The notes under the pieces: generated by a model | What the model saw: the letters and a program-made list of their open reading frames with translations, nothing else | What the model was told of the DNA's origin: nothing | Database searches by the model: none | Shown: positions 15,532 to 24,193 of the stretch, piece by piece | Layout of the letters: each line of letters starts with the position of its first letter | Numbering within the stretch: the first letter of the stretch is position 1 | Program-made: the position numbers and the translations under genes | Assembly (NCBI GenBank): GCA_017505505.1 | Contig: JAFVPA010000028.1 | Location: 1 to 48,074, forward strand | Direction of reading: 5' to 3' | DNA from: Oscillospiraceae bacterium | GTDB taxonomy: Bacteria; Bacillota_A; Clostridia; Oscillospirales; Oscillospiraceae | Length of the DNA: 48,074 bases

Positions 15532-16905
15532 TCACTCCTTTCCGGAAAGCGTATGGGCCAGCTGCTCCAGCCACTGGGGATAGAGGTTTTCGTGGTCGCC
15601 CCAGCTCTGAACAGAGCAGTAGGCCTGGATCACGATGTTGCCCTTACGAATGAGCATGACGGGATGGATCTGTTTGTAAACGGACAGGTGGTCAAAGTCT
15701 CCGGGGTCCACCGTGCCGGGGATCAGCCCGGGGTCCGGCTGCCCCCAGGAGGAATATTCTTCGATGAGCCGTTTTGCAATGACTTCGTTGGCTGCTTCGT
15801 GGTAGCTGACGGCCAGAACACCGCCGTAGCGGCTGCCATCCTCGCCATCCAGCCAGGCCTCTTCCCGCCAGTCGTAGTTCACCGGGCTGAGGATGTCTTC
15901 CCAATATTGGATGTAGCCATCATCCCGGAGAATATATTCCCGCTCCGGGGCCACTTCTGTGAGGGTGGGGAAGGGAAGCGTCCCGGAGAATCCTTCTTTG
16001 GGGATGATTTCGCTGGGGCGGCCTCCCAGCATGGGAGTCAATGCCAGAAACATCAGCATGAGGAAGGGCAGCACCTCCGGGACCATACGCCACAGGGAGG
16101 GCTTTTTCTTACGGTCCGGTATTTGCCCCTGGCGCAGCTGCTTCTGCAAGCGGCAGATATGGACATAGGAGATCAGGGAAGCGGCCAGCAGGCTGAGATA
16201 CACCCCGCCAAAGGCCACCCACCACAGCCAGCCCTTATCCAGAATATCCAGCAGGGGCGTTATGGTGTTCGCTATTCGGTACTGGGTCAGCACCATCCTT
16301 GCGTACAGGAGCAGTACGCAGCATTTGGACAGAAACTCTGCGATCTTGTTGTTCTTACAGTCACTCAGCAGGTAAAAACCACCGAAGAGGAGAACCATAG
16401 TCATCAGTTCATACCGCAGCGCCCGTTCGGTGGCATTTCTGCCAAGTTCCTGGATGGCAGCGCTGCCAGCGAAGCCCAACAGGATTCCCACCAGCATGGC
16501 AGCAAACAGCCCCAGGAAGAATCCAGTCCGCTTACGCACATTGTCCAGTCCTATGGCCTGCACCACCGGGTCCGTGTTCAGCTCCCGGGCATTGGGGTCC
16601 AACGAGCGGTAGATGTAAAACTCCCGGTACTGTCCCCAATATTCCCAGCCAAAGTCCTCATACAGGGCCAAGGCCTCCGGATCCGGGTCTTCCAGCGATT
16701 TGATATCCAGAGGAGACTGCTTCGGGTTGGCTTCCAAGCGGAATTTGATATTGGCTGGTGTTCCTTCCTGGAACTGGAAGAAATTGAAAACGAATCCGTC
16801 CCGGTCCAGAAGCATCCCCTTCCGGGCCATCCGTTCCAGCCATCCTTCGATCCCCACAAAGTCGTATCCCGGGCAGGGGGGACGGCGGTAATGAAATCTT
16901 GCCAT
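15532..16905 (-). CDS. DUF2812 membrane protein (first copy)
   Basis: This 457-residue paralogue of the next gene begins with a DUF2812 domain (PPCPGYDFVGIEGWLERMARKG, then LEANPKQSP and YEDFGWEYWGQYREFYIYRS). At least four hydrophobic stretches follow (about 130-150, 170-190, 225-250, 290-305). The extracytoplasmic C-terminal domain contains YGGVLAVSYHEAANEVIAKRLIEEY, matching the pattern in the second copy. Start at 16905 is set by AAGGAGG eight bases upstream; it lies two bases beyond the PadR stop. The pair looks like an internal duplication. No enzymatic motif is visible. Confidence 0.88.
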   Translation of the reverse strand: MARFHYRRPPCPGYDFVGIEGWLERMARKGMLLDRDGFVFNFFQFQEGTPANIKFRLEANPKQSPLDIKSLEDPDPEALALYEDFGWEYWGQYREFYIYRSLDPNARELNTDPVVQAIGLDNVRKRTGFFLGLFAAMLVGILLGFAGSAAIQELGRNATERALRYELMTMVLLFGGFYLLSDCKNNKIAEFLSKCCVLLLYARMVLTQYRIANTITPLLDILDKGWLWWVAFGGVYLSLLAASLISYVHICRLQKQLRQGQIPDRKKKPSLWRMVPEVLPFLMLMFLALTPMLGGRPSEIIPKEGFSGTLPFPTLTEVAPEREYILRDDGYIQYWEDILSPVNYDWREEAWLDGEDGSRYGGVLAVSYHEAANEVIAKRLIEEYSSWGQPDPGLIPGTVDPGDFDHLSVYKQIHPVMLIRKGNIVIQAYCSVQSWGDHENLYPQWLEQLAHTLSGKE

Positions 16906-16906
16906 G

Positions 16907-17215
16907 TTACATGCCTCCTTCCGCATCCCGCACGCACTGCTTCAGCCGTGCCAATTCTTCCTGATAAGCCTTTTTTCCCAACTCTGTGACCTGATAGGTC
17001 CGTTTCCGGCCCTCCACACTGACTTCCTGGATGTATTTTTCTTTTTCGAATTTTCCCAAAAGGGTATACAAGGTGGCAGGCCCTACCTTCAGCCGTCCTT
17101 TTGTCCGCTTTTCAATGAAATCCGCAATATCAATGCCGCACTTTGGCCCATATTGCAGTGCCATCAGCACGTAAAACATGGATTCTGTCAGAATATCCAT
17201 GGACTTCTTCGGCAT
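16907..17215 (-). CDS. PadR-family transcriptional repressor
   Basis: This 102-residue winged-helix regulator carries the PadR signature: ILTESMFYVLMALQYGPKCGIDIADFI, then VGPATLYTLLGKFEKEKYI with the YxVTELGK-type wing. A GTG nine bases upstream overlaps the AGGAGG site, so the ATG at 17215 was chosen. It is the first gene of a four-gene operon with two DUF2812 proteins and a VanW protein. An inverted repeat covers its -10, so it probably represses its own operon and is relieved by a membrane or wall-related signal. The ligand is unknown. Confidence 0.93.
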   Translation of the reverse strand: MPKKSMDILTESMFYVLMALQYGPKCGIDIADFIEKRTKGRLKVGPATLYTLLGKFEKEKYIQEVSVEGRKRTYQVTELGKKAYQEELARLKQCVRDAEGGM

Positions 17216-17232
17216 CGTTGGCACCTCCTTTA

Positions 17233-17266
17233 TAATATCGTTACTTGATATCGTTTAATGATATTA
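17233..17266 (-). promoter_or_regulatory. Probable PadR operator
   Basis: TAATATC at 17233-17239 and GATATTA at 17260-17266 form an inverted repeat centred on a GATATC palindrome at 17247-17252. The site overlaps the -10 and start region of the padR promoter, consistent with autorepression. Confidence 0.6.
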
Positions 17267-17291
17267 TATGGCATACGATTCAATATGTCAA
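17263..17291 (-). promoter_or_regulatory. Consensus promoter of the padR-DUF2812-VanW operon
   Basis: On the minus strand, TTGACA (17291-17286) and TATAAT (17268-17263) are exactly 17 bases apart. This is a full-strength sigma-A promoter that would need repression. Confidence 0.9.
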
Positions 17292-17300
17292 TAGGGAACA

Positions 17301-17334
17301 AAAAACAGCCCGTCAATTGACAGGCTGTTTTTTA
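17301..17334. terminator. Intrinsic terminator downstream of the second VanW gene
   Basis: AAAAACAGCC at 17301-17310 pairs with GGCTGTTTTT at 17323-17332, with inner GTCAATTGAC. It is T-rich on both sides and follows the VanW gene stop on the minus strand. Confidence 0.8.
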
Positions 17335-17341
17335 AGAATTA

Positions 17342-19618
17342 TCAGGGGATAATTTCCACGTTGTCGCCCTGGACGGTGAGCTCTTCGGAGGGATTGACAT
17401 TGTCCTGCTGAGGTTCAGAGGGAGCCGGGGGATCCGTGGGAGCCGAGGTAGGCGCGGAGGTCGGTGCCGTGGTAGGTTCGGAAGTCGGTTCCGAAGTGGG
17501 GGCCGAGGTCGGTGCGGTGGTCGGCTCAGATGTAGGCTCCGAGGTGGGCTCACTGGTGGGGGCTGAGGTGGGCGCTGTGGTAGGTTCTGAGGTCGGTGCG
17601 GAAGTAGGCGCAGAGGTAGGAGGCGCGGTGGTGGTGGGAACAGTGGTCGGTTCCGTAGTGGGCTCTGTGGTAGGTTCGGCCTTCACCCGGGCCACGATCT
17701 TCTTTTCCGCGGGATAATGGGAGTTGGTGATAAAGTCCCGGGAGATTTCTCTGGCGGTCTGGTAATCATACTTGACCTTGTAGGACTTTACGGTGTAACC
17801 GTTGGTGCCCTCTTCAATGACATCTCCGTCCTTGTAGCCTTCCTTGTTGTTAAAATCAAAATCCTTGTACTCGATCTGAGGCATATTGGTGCTGACGATG
17901 GCATAGCTCAGGGATACAAAGTAATCCCGTTCTTCTGTGCCGATGATCCGGACTTTTACATTGCTGCCGGAAAGGGCCGCATCGATGCGGACAGGGAAGG
18001 CTGTGGTGTTTTTGATGCTCAGACTGGCAGTGGCATCCAGACCATGGTCAATAAAAGTGGGCAGGAAGCCGTGGTTGGAACGGGAGGTGATCTCCAGATC
18101 TGCCAGCAGTGCAGCATAGTAAAGGGTGGAGGATACCTGGCTGACACCACCCTTGGCAACGGGATCCCGGTCTTTGTCATCGGGCGCGTTCTTAAAGCCC
18201 TTGGTATTGTTGATGGCGTTGCTGAACAGCAAACTCTCGCCGGGATTCAGGACAGTGCCGTCAATGGCCTTGCAGGCCAGGTCCAGATTGTTCATCCGGT
18301 CACTGTTGCTTCCGGTGGGAGTCTGGTATTCACCCAGCGTATCCCGGAAGAAGGCATCGGCATCCAGCACATCCGGCTCAATGTATTCCATGGGGATACG
18401 GATCTCGTCACCGTATTCGGCTTTGTCCAACAGCTTCTGGGCCTCCTCCAGATCGAAGCCGTAGCCATAGGAGCCGGGGGTGGTGTCAAAGGTCTGCAGA
18501 TCCACGGCGGCATCCACAGGCTCAATGTAATATTCGTCATAAATGGCCTGCAGATCAATGGGATCCGGCTCTGTGATATCGGTGACTGTTTTCACTTCCA
18601 CCCGGAACAGACCCAGGCTGTAGGCATCCAGGACCTGATTATATACCTGTTTTACGTCAAAACCCACGCCGGGGGTACCCATGGTGATGACCAGAGTCTG
18701 GGTGGGGGCGTTCTCGTCGAATTTATCTACGGACAGTTCCGGCTCGGAACCCTCAAGACCATAGGTGGTTTGGGTCAGCATACTGCCGCTGTCTCCGGCG
18801 TAGGAGGACAGCAGATCCTGAATATGCTGGGTATCCAGATCCAGGTAGGGGAGCAGGCCAATGATATGGGATTGGGTCTCCAGGCCTTTCAGCGCCAGTT
18901 CCTTTTCCTCTTTGGTCCCGACACGGCCGTAGTCATAGGCTTCGTTGACAACGGCTTTTACGTCCAGCTTGGCCCCGGTATCCTTGGGGCTGAGCTTCAG
19001 CTCCGTACCGGACAGGTCTATGACCATATCGGAGGACAGATAGTTTGCTGCGGCAGAGTCCTCCAGAATACTGATGGCCTCGTTTTTGGACATGCCGCCC
19101 AGATGGATGCCGGCAGCGTAGACATTGTCCAGGATCTTCTTGTCATGGGGATCTGCGGTGCTGACAAAGAAGACCGCAATGAAGCCCACGATCATGGCCA
19201 GGGCAATGGCACACAGGACTACCAGGACTACCTTTTGATTTTTCTGGCAATATTCCATGGCATGGTTCAGGAATGCCATCAGCTTATCCAGAAAATCCGG
19301 TTCCTCTTCGTAAATCGGAGTTTCCCTCACAGGAGCCTCATCCCGGAAGAAGGCATCCATATCCTCCGGCAGAAGGTCGAATTCATTGGGGTTGGGGATG
19401 GTGGGCTGGGAAGAGGGTGCAGCAGAATGTACCGGGGGTTGAGTGACGGGCTGCTCCTGCTGAATCTGGCGGATAGCCGCTTCGATTTGGGCATCTTCCT
19501 GCAGCGGGACTTGTGGGGTATAGACGGTTTCCTTGCCGGTCACCTGGCGAAAAGCCTGCTCGATCTGCCGCTCTTCATCCCGGTGGGGACGGGGCTGGGA
19601 AAATTTTCCTTGTGCCAT
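17342..19618 (-). CDS. VanW-family envelope protein 2 with Thr/Ser/Pro-rich tail
   Basis: This 758-residue protein has a cytoplasmic N-terminal arm of about 125 residues (Gln/Pro/Glu-rich, with a repeated IEQAFRQ/IEAAIRQ motif). One membrane helix lies near 130-155 (VVLVVLCAIALAMIVGFIAV). An extracellular part combines PG_binding_4-like regions (about 190-440) and a VanW domain (about 455-600, including VAKGGVSQVSSTLYYAALLADLEI). The last ~95 residues are a low-complexity PT-S/T-E/A-P repeat, probably spanning the wall. The VanW core has VSQVSST where the first protein has VCQGSTT, so the conserved Cys is missing. AGGAGG... precedes the ATG as GGAGG. It has its own promoter and no clear operon partner. 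Confidence 0.92.
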   Translation of the reverse strand: MAQGKFSQPRPHRDEERQIEQAFRQVTGKETVYTPQVPLQEDAQIEAAIRQIQQEQPVTQPPVHSAAPSSQPTIPNPNEFDLLPEDMDAFFRDEAPVRETPIYEEEPDFLDKLMAFLNHAMEYCQKNQKVVLVVLCAIALAMIVGFIAVFFVSTADPHDKKILDNVYAAGIHLGGMSKNEAISILEDSAAANYLSSDMVIDLSGTELKLSPKDTGAKLDVKAVVNEAYDYGRVGTKEEKELALKGLETQSHIIGLLPYLDLDTQHIQDLLSSYAGDSGSMLTQTTYGLEGSEPELSVDKFDENAPTQTLVITMGTPGVGFDVKQVYNQVLDAYSLGLFRVEVKTVTDITEPDPIDLQAIYDEYYIEPVDAAVDLQTFDTTPGSYGYGFDLEEAQKLLDKAEYGDEIRIPMEYIEPDVLDADAFFRDTLGEYQTPTGSNSDRMNNLDLACKAIDGTVLNPGESLLFSNAINNTKGFKNAPDDKDRDPVAKGGVSQVSSTLYYAALLADLEITSRSNHGFLPTFIDHGLDATASLSIKNTTAFPVRIDAALSGSNVKVRIIGTEERDYFVSLSYAIVSTNMPQIEYKDFDFNNKEGYKDGDVIEEGTNGYTVKSYKVKYDYQTAREISRDFITNSHYPAEKKIVARVKAEPTTEPTTEPTTVPTTTAPPTSAPTSAPTSEPTTAPTSAPTSEPTSEPTSEPTTAPTSAPTSEPTSEPTTAPTSAPTSAPTDPPAPSEPQQDNVNPSEELTVQGDNVEIIP
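17430..17678 (-). repeat. Tandem repeat encoding the PT(S/T)(E/A)P tail
   Basis: Degenerate 12-base units encode alternating PTSAPTSEPTTAP-type residues at the C-terminus of the second VanW protein. Such repeats readily change length by slippage. They are coding, not a CRISPR array. Confidence 0.85.
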
Positions 19619-19664
19619 CGGTTTTCCTCCAATCTTTGGGGTAGTTGATAAAAAAGTTTAAGGT

Positions 19665-19692
19665 ATTATACCATATATCCTAGAAAATGCAA
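19665..19692 (-). promoter_or_regulatory. Predicted promoter of the second VanW gene
   Basis: On the minus strand, TTGCAT (19692-19687) and TATAAT (19670-19665) have a 16-base spacer, with a TGG extended -10. It lies between mfd and the VanW gene. Confidence 0.7.
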
Positions 19693-19708
19693 GAACCGTA
19701 AAGGTATC

Positions 19709-22700
19709 TTAAGAATTGCAGAAGCCGCGGTAGCGGTCGATGAAGACCTTACTCTGCTTTAAGCTGTCCACACCTGTAGAAAGCTTCAGCTTCAGAACCG
19801 GTTCCTTGGCATTGGGGACGAAGGTCACCCGGGCCTTGTAATCGGCATCGGCGCAGAGGGCGCTGACGGCTTCAAAATTCAGATTGGCCAGGGTAAACAG
19901 CACATCGCCGGAGCGCTGGCGGATATCCTTAATGCCCACCTCCCGGGCTTTGGCCCGGAGCAGGGCAATATCAATGAGGTTCAGCACGCCCTTGGGCGGT
20001 TCGCCGTAACGGTCCACGATCTCATCCAGCAGATCGTCGGCATCCTCCTGGGTCCGGACAGCGGCCATGCGGCGGTACAGGTCCATACGCTCCTCGCCAC
20101 GGGAAACGTAATTCTTGTCTACGTTGGCAGTGACATTCAGGTCGGCGGTACAGTCGGGGGCCTTGGGTGCCTGGCCCTGTTCTTCCAGAACGGCCTCGTC
20201 CAGCAGTTTCAGATACATGTCATAGCCCACGCTCATCATGTGACCGGACTGCTCCGCACCCAGCAGGTTGCCGGCACCCCGGATCTCCAGATCGCGCATG
20301 GCGATTTTAAAGCCGGAGCCGAATTCCGCAAAGTCCCGGATAGCGGACAGGCGCTTTTCAGCGATCTCCGTCAGGTTCTTATCAGGACGGTAGGTGAAGT
20401 AGGCGTAAGCGTGGCGGGTGGAACGGCCCACCCGGCCACGGAGCTGGTGCAGCTGGGAAAGGCCAAAGCGGTCTGCGTTTTCAATGATCAGAGTATTGGC
20501 GTTGGGAATGTCCAGACCAGTCTCAATGATGGTGGTGCACACCAGTACCTGAATTTCGCCCTCGGTCATGGCCTGCATTACATCCCCCAGAGCTTCTTCG
20601 CCCATCTGTCCATGGGCCACGCCCACCCGCAGGCCGGGGATCCGCCGTACCAGGGCGGAGGCACACTGGTCGATGGTCTCGGTGCGGTTGTGCAGGTAGT
20701 AAACCTGGCCGCCCCGCTCCACCTCCCGGCGGATGGCATCGTCGATGACAGCGTTGTTGTGCTCCATGACGAAGGTCTGAACAGGATACCGGTCTGCCGG
20801 GGGCTCCTCGATGGTGGACATATCCCGCAGGCCGGAGAGGGCCATGTTCAGTGTTCTGGGAATCGGGGTAGCGGAAAGGGTCAGCACGTCGATGCCCCTG
20901 GACATCTCCTTCAGACGCTCCTTGTGGCTGACACCAAAGCGCTGTTCCTCGTCAATGATCAGTAGTCCCAGATCCTTAAACTGAACGCTTTTTTGCAGCA
21001 GCTTGTGGGTACCAATGATCAGATCCACGTTGCCGGCTGCCAGATTACGCAGGGTCTGCTGCTGCAATTTAGCGGAACGAAAGCGGCTCAGCACATCGAT
21101 GTTCACCGGGAAGCCCCGGAACCGGGACACGGCAGTGGTGTAATGCTGCTGGGCCAGGACTGTGGTGGGCACCAGAATGGCCACCTGTTTGCCGTCCATA
21201 ACGGCCTTCATAACAGCCCGGAGGGCTACCTCCGTTTTGCCGAAGCCCACATCGCCGCAGAGCAGCCGGTCCATGGGGGTGGGGGATTCCATATCGTGCT
21301 TGATATCCGCAATGCAACGCAGCTGGTCGTCGGTTTCCGGATAGGGGAAGTTATCTTCAAATTCCTTCTGCCAGGGGGCATCAGCCGCAAAGGCGAAGCC
21401 GGGCTGCCGCTTCCGGGCGGCATAGAGCTGGATCAGCTCTCCGGCCATATCCTTGGCAGCCTTCCGGGCCTTGGCCTTGGTCTTCTGCCAGGCATCGGTG
21501 CCAATTTTATTCAGCTTTACGGGCTTATCCTCACTGCCGCCGCCAATATACTTGCTGACCATATCCAGCTGAGTGGCGGGAACAAAAAGGGTATCGCTGC
21601 CCTGATAAGCGATCTTGATGTAATCCTTGATGGCGTTGTCCACCTTGATCTGCTCCATGGCAACAAAACGGCCGATACCGTAGTTCTCATGGACCACCAG
21701 GTCGCCGGGAGTCAGGTCAGTGAAGGAATTCAGCTTCTGCCGGTTGGTGGAGCCGGTCTTCTTGGGAGCCTTTTTCTTCGGCTCGGACCGGGCGATGAGC
21801 TGGCCTTCGGTGAGGATGGCAAGCCTGGACAGGGGATACTCCATACCGAAGGGCAAAGTGCCTTCACTGAGCAGGATTTGTCCCGGCTTGGGTAGGGTGG
21901 TCAGGGGGATGCACAGGAAAGCAGACAAGCCCTTGGCCCGGAGCATTTCCTGTAAAAGCTCGGCCCGTCTCCGGGAGCCACAGAGGACCAGCGAGCCGAA
22001 TTCCTGCTTCTGATAATGGGCCAGGTCGGAAGCGGCAATATCCATATTGCCGCCGTAACCTGGCAGCTGCTTGGCAGTCAAGGGGAACAGATGCCTGGGC
22101 GGGCAGTCTTCAGGGTAGGAGGTACCGCCGAAGGCATCAAAATACAGGGCGGTGCGGCCTTTTAGGCCATAGCAGAAGTCCTCCCACTGGCAGACATAGT
22201 CGCACAGCTCTCCGGCCACCAGACCGGCCTGGAGCATACTGTCCAGCTGCATGCCCATTTCGTCGGAACGGGCATTCGCACTGCGGCGGAGGCTGGCGTG
22301 ATCACAGATAACAATAAGGACATCCGCCGGGACATAGTCCATGGCGGTAGCCATTTCGGGATAAATCAGAGCCATATACCGGTCGGAAGCGGGATTGCTC
22401 AGGCCGTTTTCGTATTTTTCCAGATCCTTGGTCAGGGTAGTGACCAGCAGCTCGTTGACATTTTTCCGCCGCTTCTGCCGGGAAATCAGATTGCTGATAT
22501 CCTTGCACAGGCCGGAGATTCCCTTGGGATGGAGGCTGGGCTGGGTCTCGCCTACAGGCAGAACGGTGACGGAATCGCTGTTCTCACTGCGCCGCTGGGT
22601 CTGAGGGTCAAAATAGCCCATGGTGTCCAGCTCGTCGCCAAAGAACTCCGCACGGATGGGCTGATCAGCAGCAGGGGAGAAGATGTCGATGATACCGCCG

Positions 22701-23224
22701 CGAATGGCGAACTGTCCACTTCCCTCCACCATGCCGCAGCGGCTGTAGCCTGCGGCAGTGAGCTTGGCGGTCAGATCGTCGATGGGATATTCCTGCCCCA
22801 CTTCCAGAGTAAAGGCGGCCTCCATCAGCACAGAACGGGGCATGGTACGCTGGCTGAGGGATTCCCAGGTCATGATCTGCAGGGGCGTTTTTCCCGTGGC
22901 CAGGTCGTAAAGCTGCCGCAGGCGCTTCTGCTCCCAGGAGCGGGAGACGACAGCGGCATCATACATGGTCAGGTCCCGGCTGGGCAGAATGGGAGCAACC
23001 TCCCCCAGGAAGGCCTTTAATTCTTCCTGGAGCCGCCGGGCCGCCATGTCATCCTGACATAGCAGCACCATGGGACGGGAAACCTCCCGGTGCAGGCCGG
23101 AAAGCATATGGCTACGGTTGATCTGGCCGATACCGGTGACGGCAACACTTTGCCCATCACGCAATGCGGAAACGGTCAGGGAATATTCGGGGATGGTTCT
23201 GAGTAACGAAAGGAGTTGTTCCAT
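19709..23224 (-). CDS. mfd: Transcription-repair coupling factor
   Basis: This 1171-residue SF2 translocase removes RNA polymerase stalled at DNA lesions and recruits UvrA. The full domain set fits the usual ~1150-1180 length: an N-terminal UvrB-like region, an RNA-polymerase-interaction domain (DLVVHENYGIGRFVAMEQI near 505), Walker A GDVGFGKTE near residue 655 and the DEEQRFGV box near 755. The helicase C motifs VCTTIIETGLDIPNANTLI and QLRGRVGRS follow, then a C-terminal TRCF domain. An AGAGGT site precedes the ATG. It follows pth on the same strand, a common Firmicutes order, and lies near uvrA and uvrB. Confidence 0.97.
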   Translation of the reverse strand: MEQLLSLLRTIPEYSLTVSALRDGQSVAVTGIGQINRSHMLSGLHREVSRPMVLLCQDDMAARRLQEELKAFLGEVAPILPSRDLTMYDAAVVSRSWEQKRLRQLYDLATGKTPLQIMTWESLSQRTMPRSVLMEAAFTLEVGQEYPIDDLTAKLTAAGYSRCGMVEGSGQFAIRGGIIDIFSPAADQPIRAEFFGDELDTMGYFDPQTQRRSENSDSVTVLPVGETQPSLHPKGISGLCKDISNLISRQKRRKNVNELLVTTLTKDLEKYENGLSNPASDRYMALIYPEMATAMDYVPADVLIVICDHASLRRSANARSDEMGMQLDSMLQAGLVAGELCDYVCQWEDFCYGLKGRTALYFDAFGGTSYPEDCPPRHLFPLTAKQLPGYGGNMDIAASDLAHYQKQEFGSLVLCGSRRRAELLQEMLRAKGLSAFLCIPLTTLPKPGQILLSEGTLPFGMEYPLSRLAILTEGQLIARSEPKKKAPKKTGSTNRQKLNSFTDLTPGDLVVHENYGIGRFVAMEQIKVDNAIKDYIKIAYQGSDTLFVPATQLDMVSKYIGGGSEDKPVKLNKIGTDAWQKTKAKARKAAKDMAGELIQLYAARKRQPGFAFAADAPWQKEFEDNFPYPETDDQLRCIADIKHDMESPTPMDRLLCGDVGFGKTEVALRAVMKAVMDGKQVAILVPTTVLAQQHYTTAVSRFRGFPVNIDVLSRFRSAKLQQQTLRNLAAGNVDLIIGTHKLLQKSVQFKDLGLLIIDEEQRFGVSHKERLKEMSRGIDVLTLSATPIPRTLNMALSGLRDMSTIEEPPADRYPVQTFVMEHNNAVIDDAIRREVERGGQVYYLHNRTETIDQCASALVRRIPGLRVGVAHGQMGEEALGDVMQAMTEGEIQVLVCTTIIETGLDIPNANTLIIENADRFGLSQLHQLRGRVGRSTRHAYAYFTYRPDKNLTEIAEKRLSAIRDFAEFGSGFKIAMRDLEIRGAGNLLGAEQSGHMMSVGYDMYLKLLDEAVLEEQGQAPKAPDCTADLNVTANVDKNYVSRGEERMDLYRRMAAVRTQEDADDLLDEIVDRYGEPPKGVLNLIDIALLRAKAREVGIKDIRQRSGDVLFTLANLNFEAVSALCADADYKARVTFVPNAKEPVLKLKLSTGVDSLKQSKVFIDRYRGFCNS

Positions 23225-23340
23225 AAATTACCTCTTGCATGATAACGGAAGGGAAAACGATACCGAGCGGGTTTGGGCAGTAACGATTCGCATTGCACCG
23301 AACACGCATTATCCGCGGGCATTGCCCGCACGTGGCAACG

Positions 23341-23369
23341 CGGAAAGTGGGAATTTTCCCCCCTTTCCG
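23341..23369 (-). terminator. Hairpin between pth and mfd
   Basis: CGGAAAG at 23341-23347 pairs with CTTTCCG at 23363-23369, with additional GGG/CCC pairing inside. No clear T-run follows on the minus strand, so it may be a weak terminator or a processing site. A second GC-rich dyad (CCGCGGGC/GCCCGC) lies at 23312-23330. Confidence 0.45.
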
Positions 23370-23386
23370 TGTTTTCGTCTATTTTG

Positions 23387-23983
23387 TTAGGGATGGCTTC
23401 CGTTGAAGCGGTTGGCGGCTTCCGGAACGCCGTGGTCGATGATGGCCAGGGCTGCCTTGGCGGCATTGTCCAACGCTACAGCCAGGGCTTTTTCCTCATT
23501 TGCGGTAAAGGTGGACAGCACCCAGTCCGCCAGGTCGTAATTGGGATTGGGCTTAGCCCCCACGCCGATCTTCACCCGGGGGAACTCCTGAGAACCTACC
23601 TCCTGGATGATGGACTTGATTCCGTTGTGTCCGCCGGCGGAGCCATTGGGCCGGATCCGCAACCGCCCGGGTTCCAGAGAAATGTCATCGAACATAACGA
23701 TGATATTCTGAGGTGGGATGTTGAAATAGGCGGAAAGCTGCAGGACACTGCGTCCGGACAGGTTCATATAGGTCTGGGGCTTCAGCAGGAACACCTTGGT
23801 GCCATTGTAGTTGACCTGCCCATACAGGCCCTGGAATTTCAGCTTATCTACCTTTGCGCCCAGCTGGTCAGCCAGAATATCCAGTGCCCGGAAACCACAG
23901 TTGTGGCGGGTCTTTTCATATTCCCGGCCGGGATTGCCAAGGCCCACAATGAGCCAGTTATCATTTGTTGATTTTTTAAACAT
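23387..23983 (-). CDS. pth: Peptidyl-tRNA hydrolase
   Basis: This 198-residue enzyme releases tRNA from peptidyl-tRNAs that drop off the ribosome. Signature elements are WLIVGLGNPGREYEKTRHNCGF with the catalytic His, LLKPQTYMNLSG, and VMFDDISLEPGRLRIRPNGSAGGHNG. The start at 23983 follows AGGAGGT; a longer version seven codons upstream would place the start ahead of that site. It is upstream of mfd, separated by 160 bases that contain GC-rich hairpins but no gene. Confidence 0.96.
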   Translation of the reverse strand: MFKKSTNDNWLIVGLGNPGREYEKTRHNCGFRALDILADQLGAKVDKLKFQGLYGQVNYNGTKVFLLKPQTYMNLSGRSVLQLSAYFNIPPQNIIVMFDDISLEPGRLRIRPNGSAGGHNGIKSIIQEVGSQEFPRVKIGVGAKPNPNYDLADWVLSTFTANEEKALAVALDNAAKAALAIIDHGVPEAANRFNGSHP

Positions 23984-24130
23984 AGTCGACCTCCTACAGG
24001 CCATAATATCTCATTTTATAATATTATAGCATTTTCTTCTGAGGAAATGCAATATCCAGATGGGCCAAAAAAGAGGGGAAAAACCTGGGCGGATTCTGAC
24101 AGGAAAACGAAATTTTGTTTGAAATAGGTA

Positions 24131-24159
24131 TTGTGTGGATTTTAAATATGTGGTATACT
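24131..24159 (+). promoter_or_regulatory. Predicted promoter of uvrA
   Basis: TTGTGT (24131-24136) and TATACT (24154-24159) are 17 bases apart with a TGG extended -10. I see no clear LexA-type dyad overlapping it. Confidence 0.65.
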
Positions 24160-24193
24160 AACAGATAAAGAATTTTACCTTTAGGAGTAGCCT

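Noticed and set aside
15553..16989. Plus-strand frame of 478 codons opposite DUF2812 and padR
   Set aside because: It crosses two well-supported genes with ribosome binding sites and has no recognisable domain.
17430..17678. Regular short repeats suggestive of a CRISPR array
   Set aside because: Units are 12 bases, degenerate and in frame, encoding Pro/Thr/Ser residues; there are no spacers.
17717..19648. Long plus-strand open frame (643 codons) opposite the second VanW gene
   Set aside because: It is a mirror of the VanW coding frame; its translation is Gly/Val/Gln-rich with no domain, and it lacks a ribosome binding site.
24060..24193. LexA/SOS box upstream of uvrA
   Set aside because: I searched by eye for GAAC-N4-GTTC type dyads around the promoter and found none.
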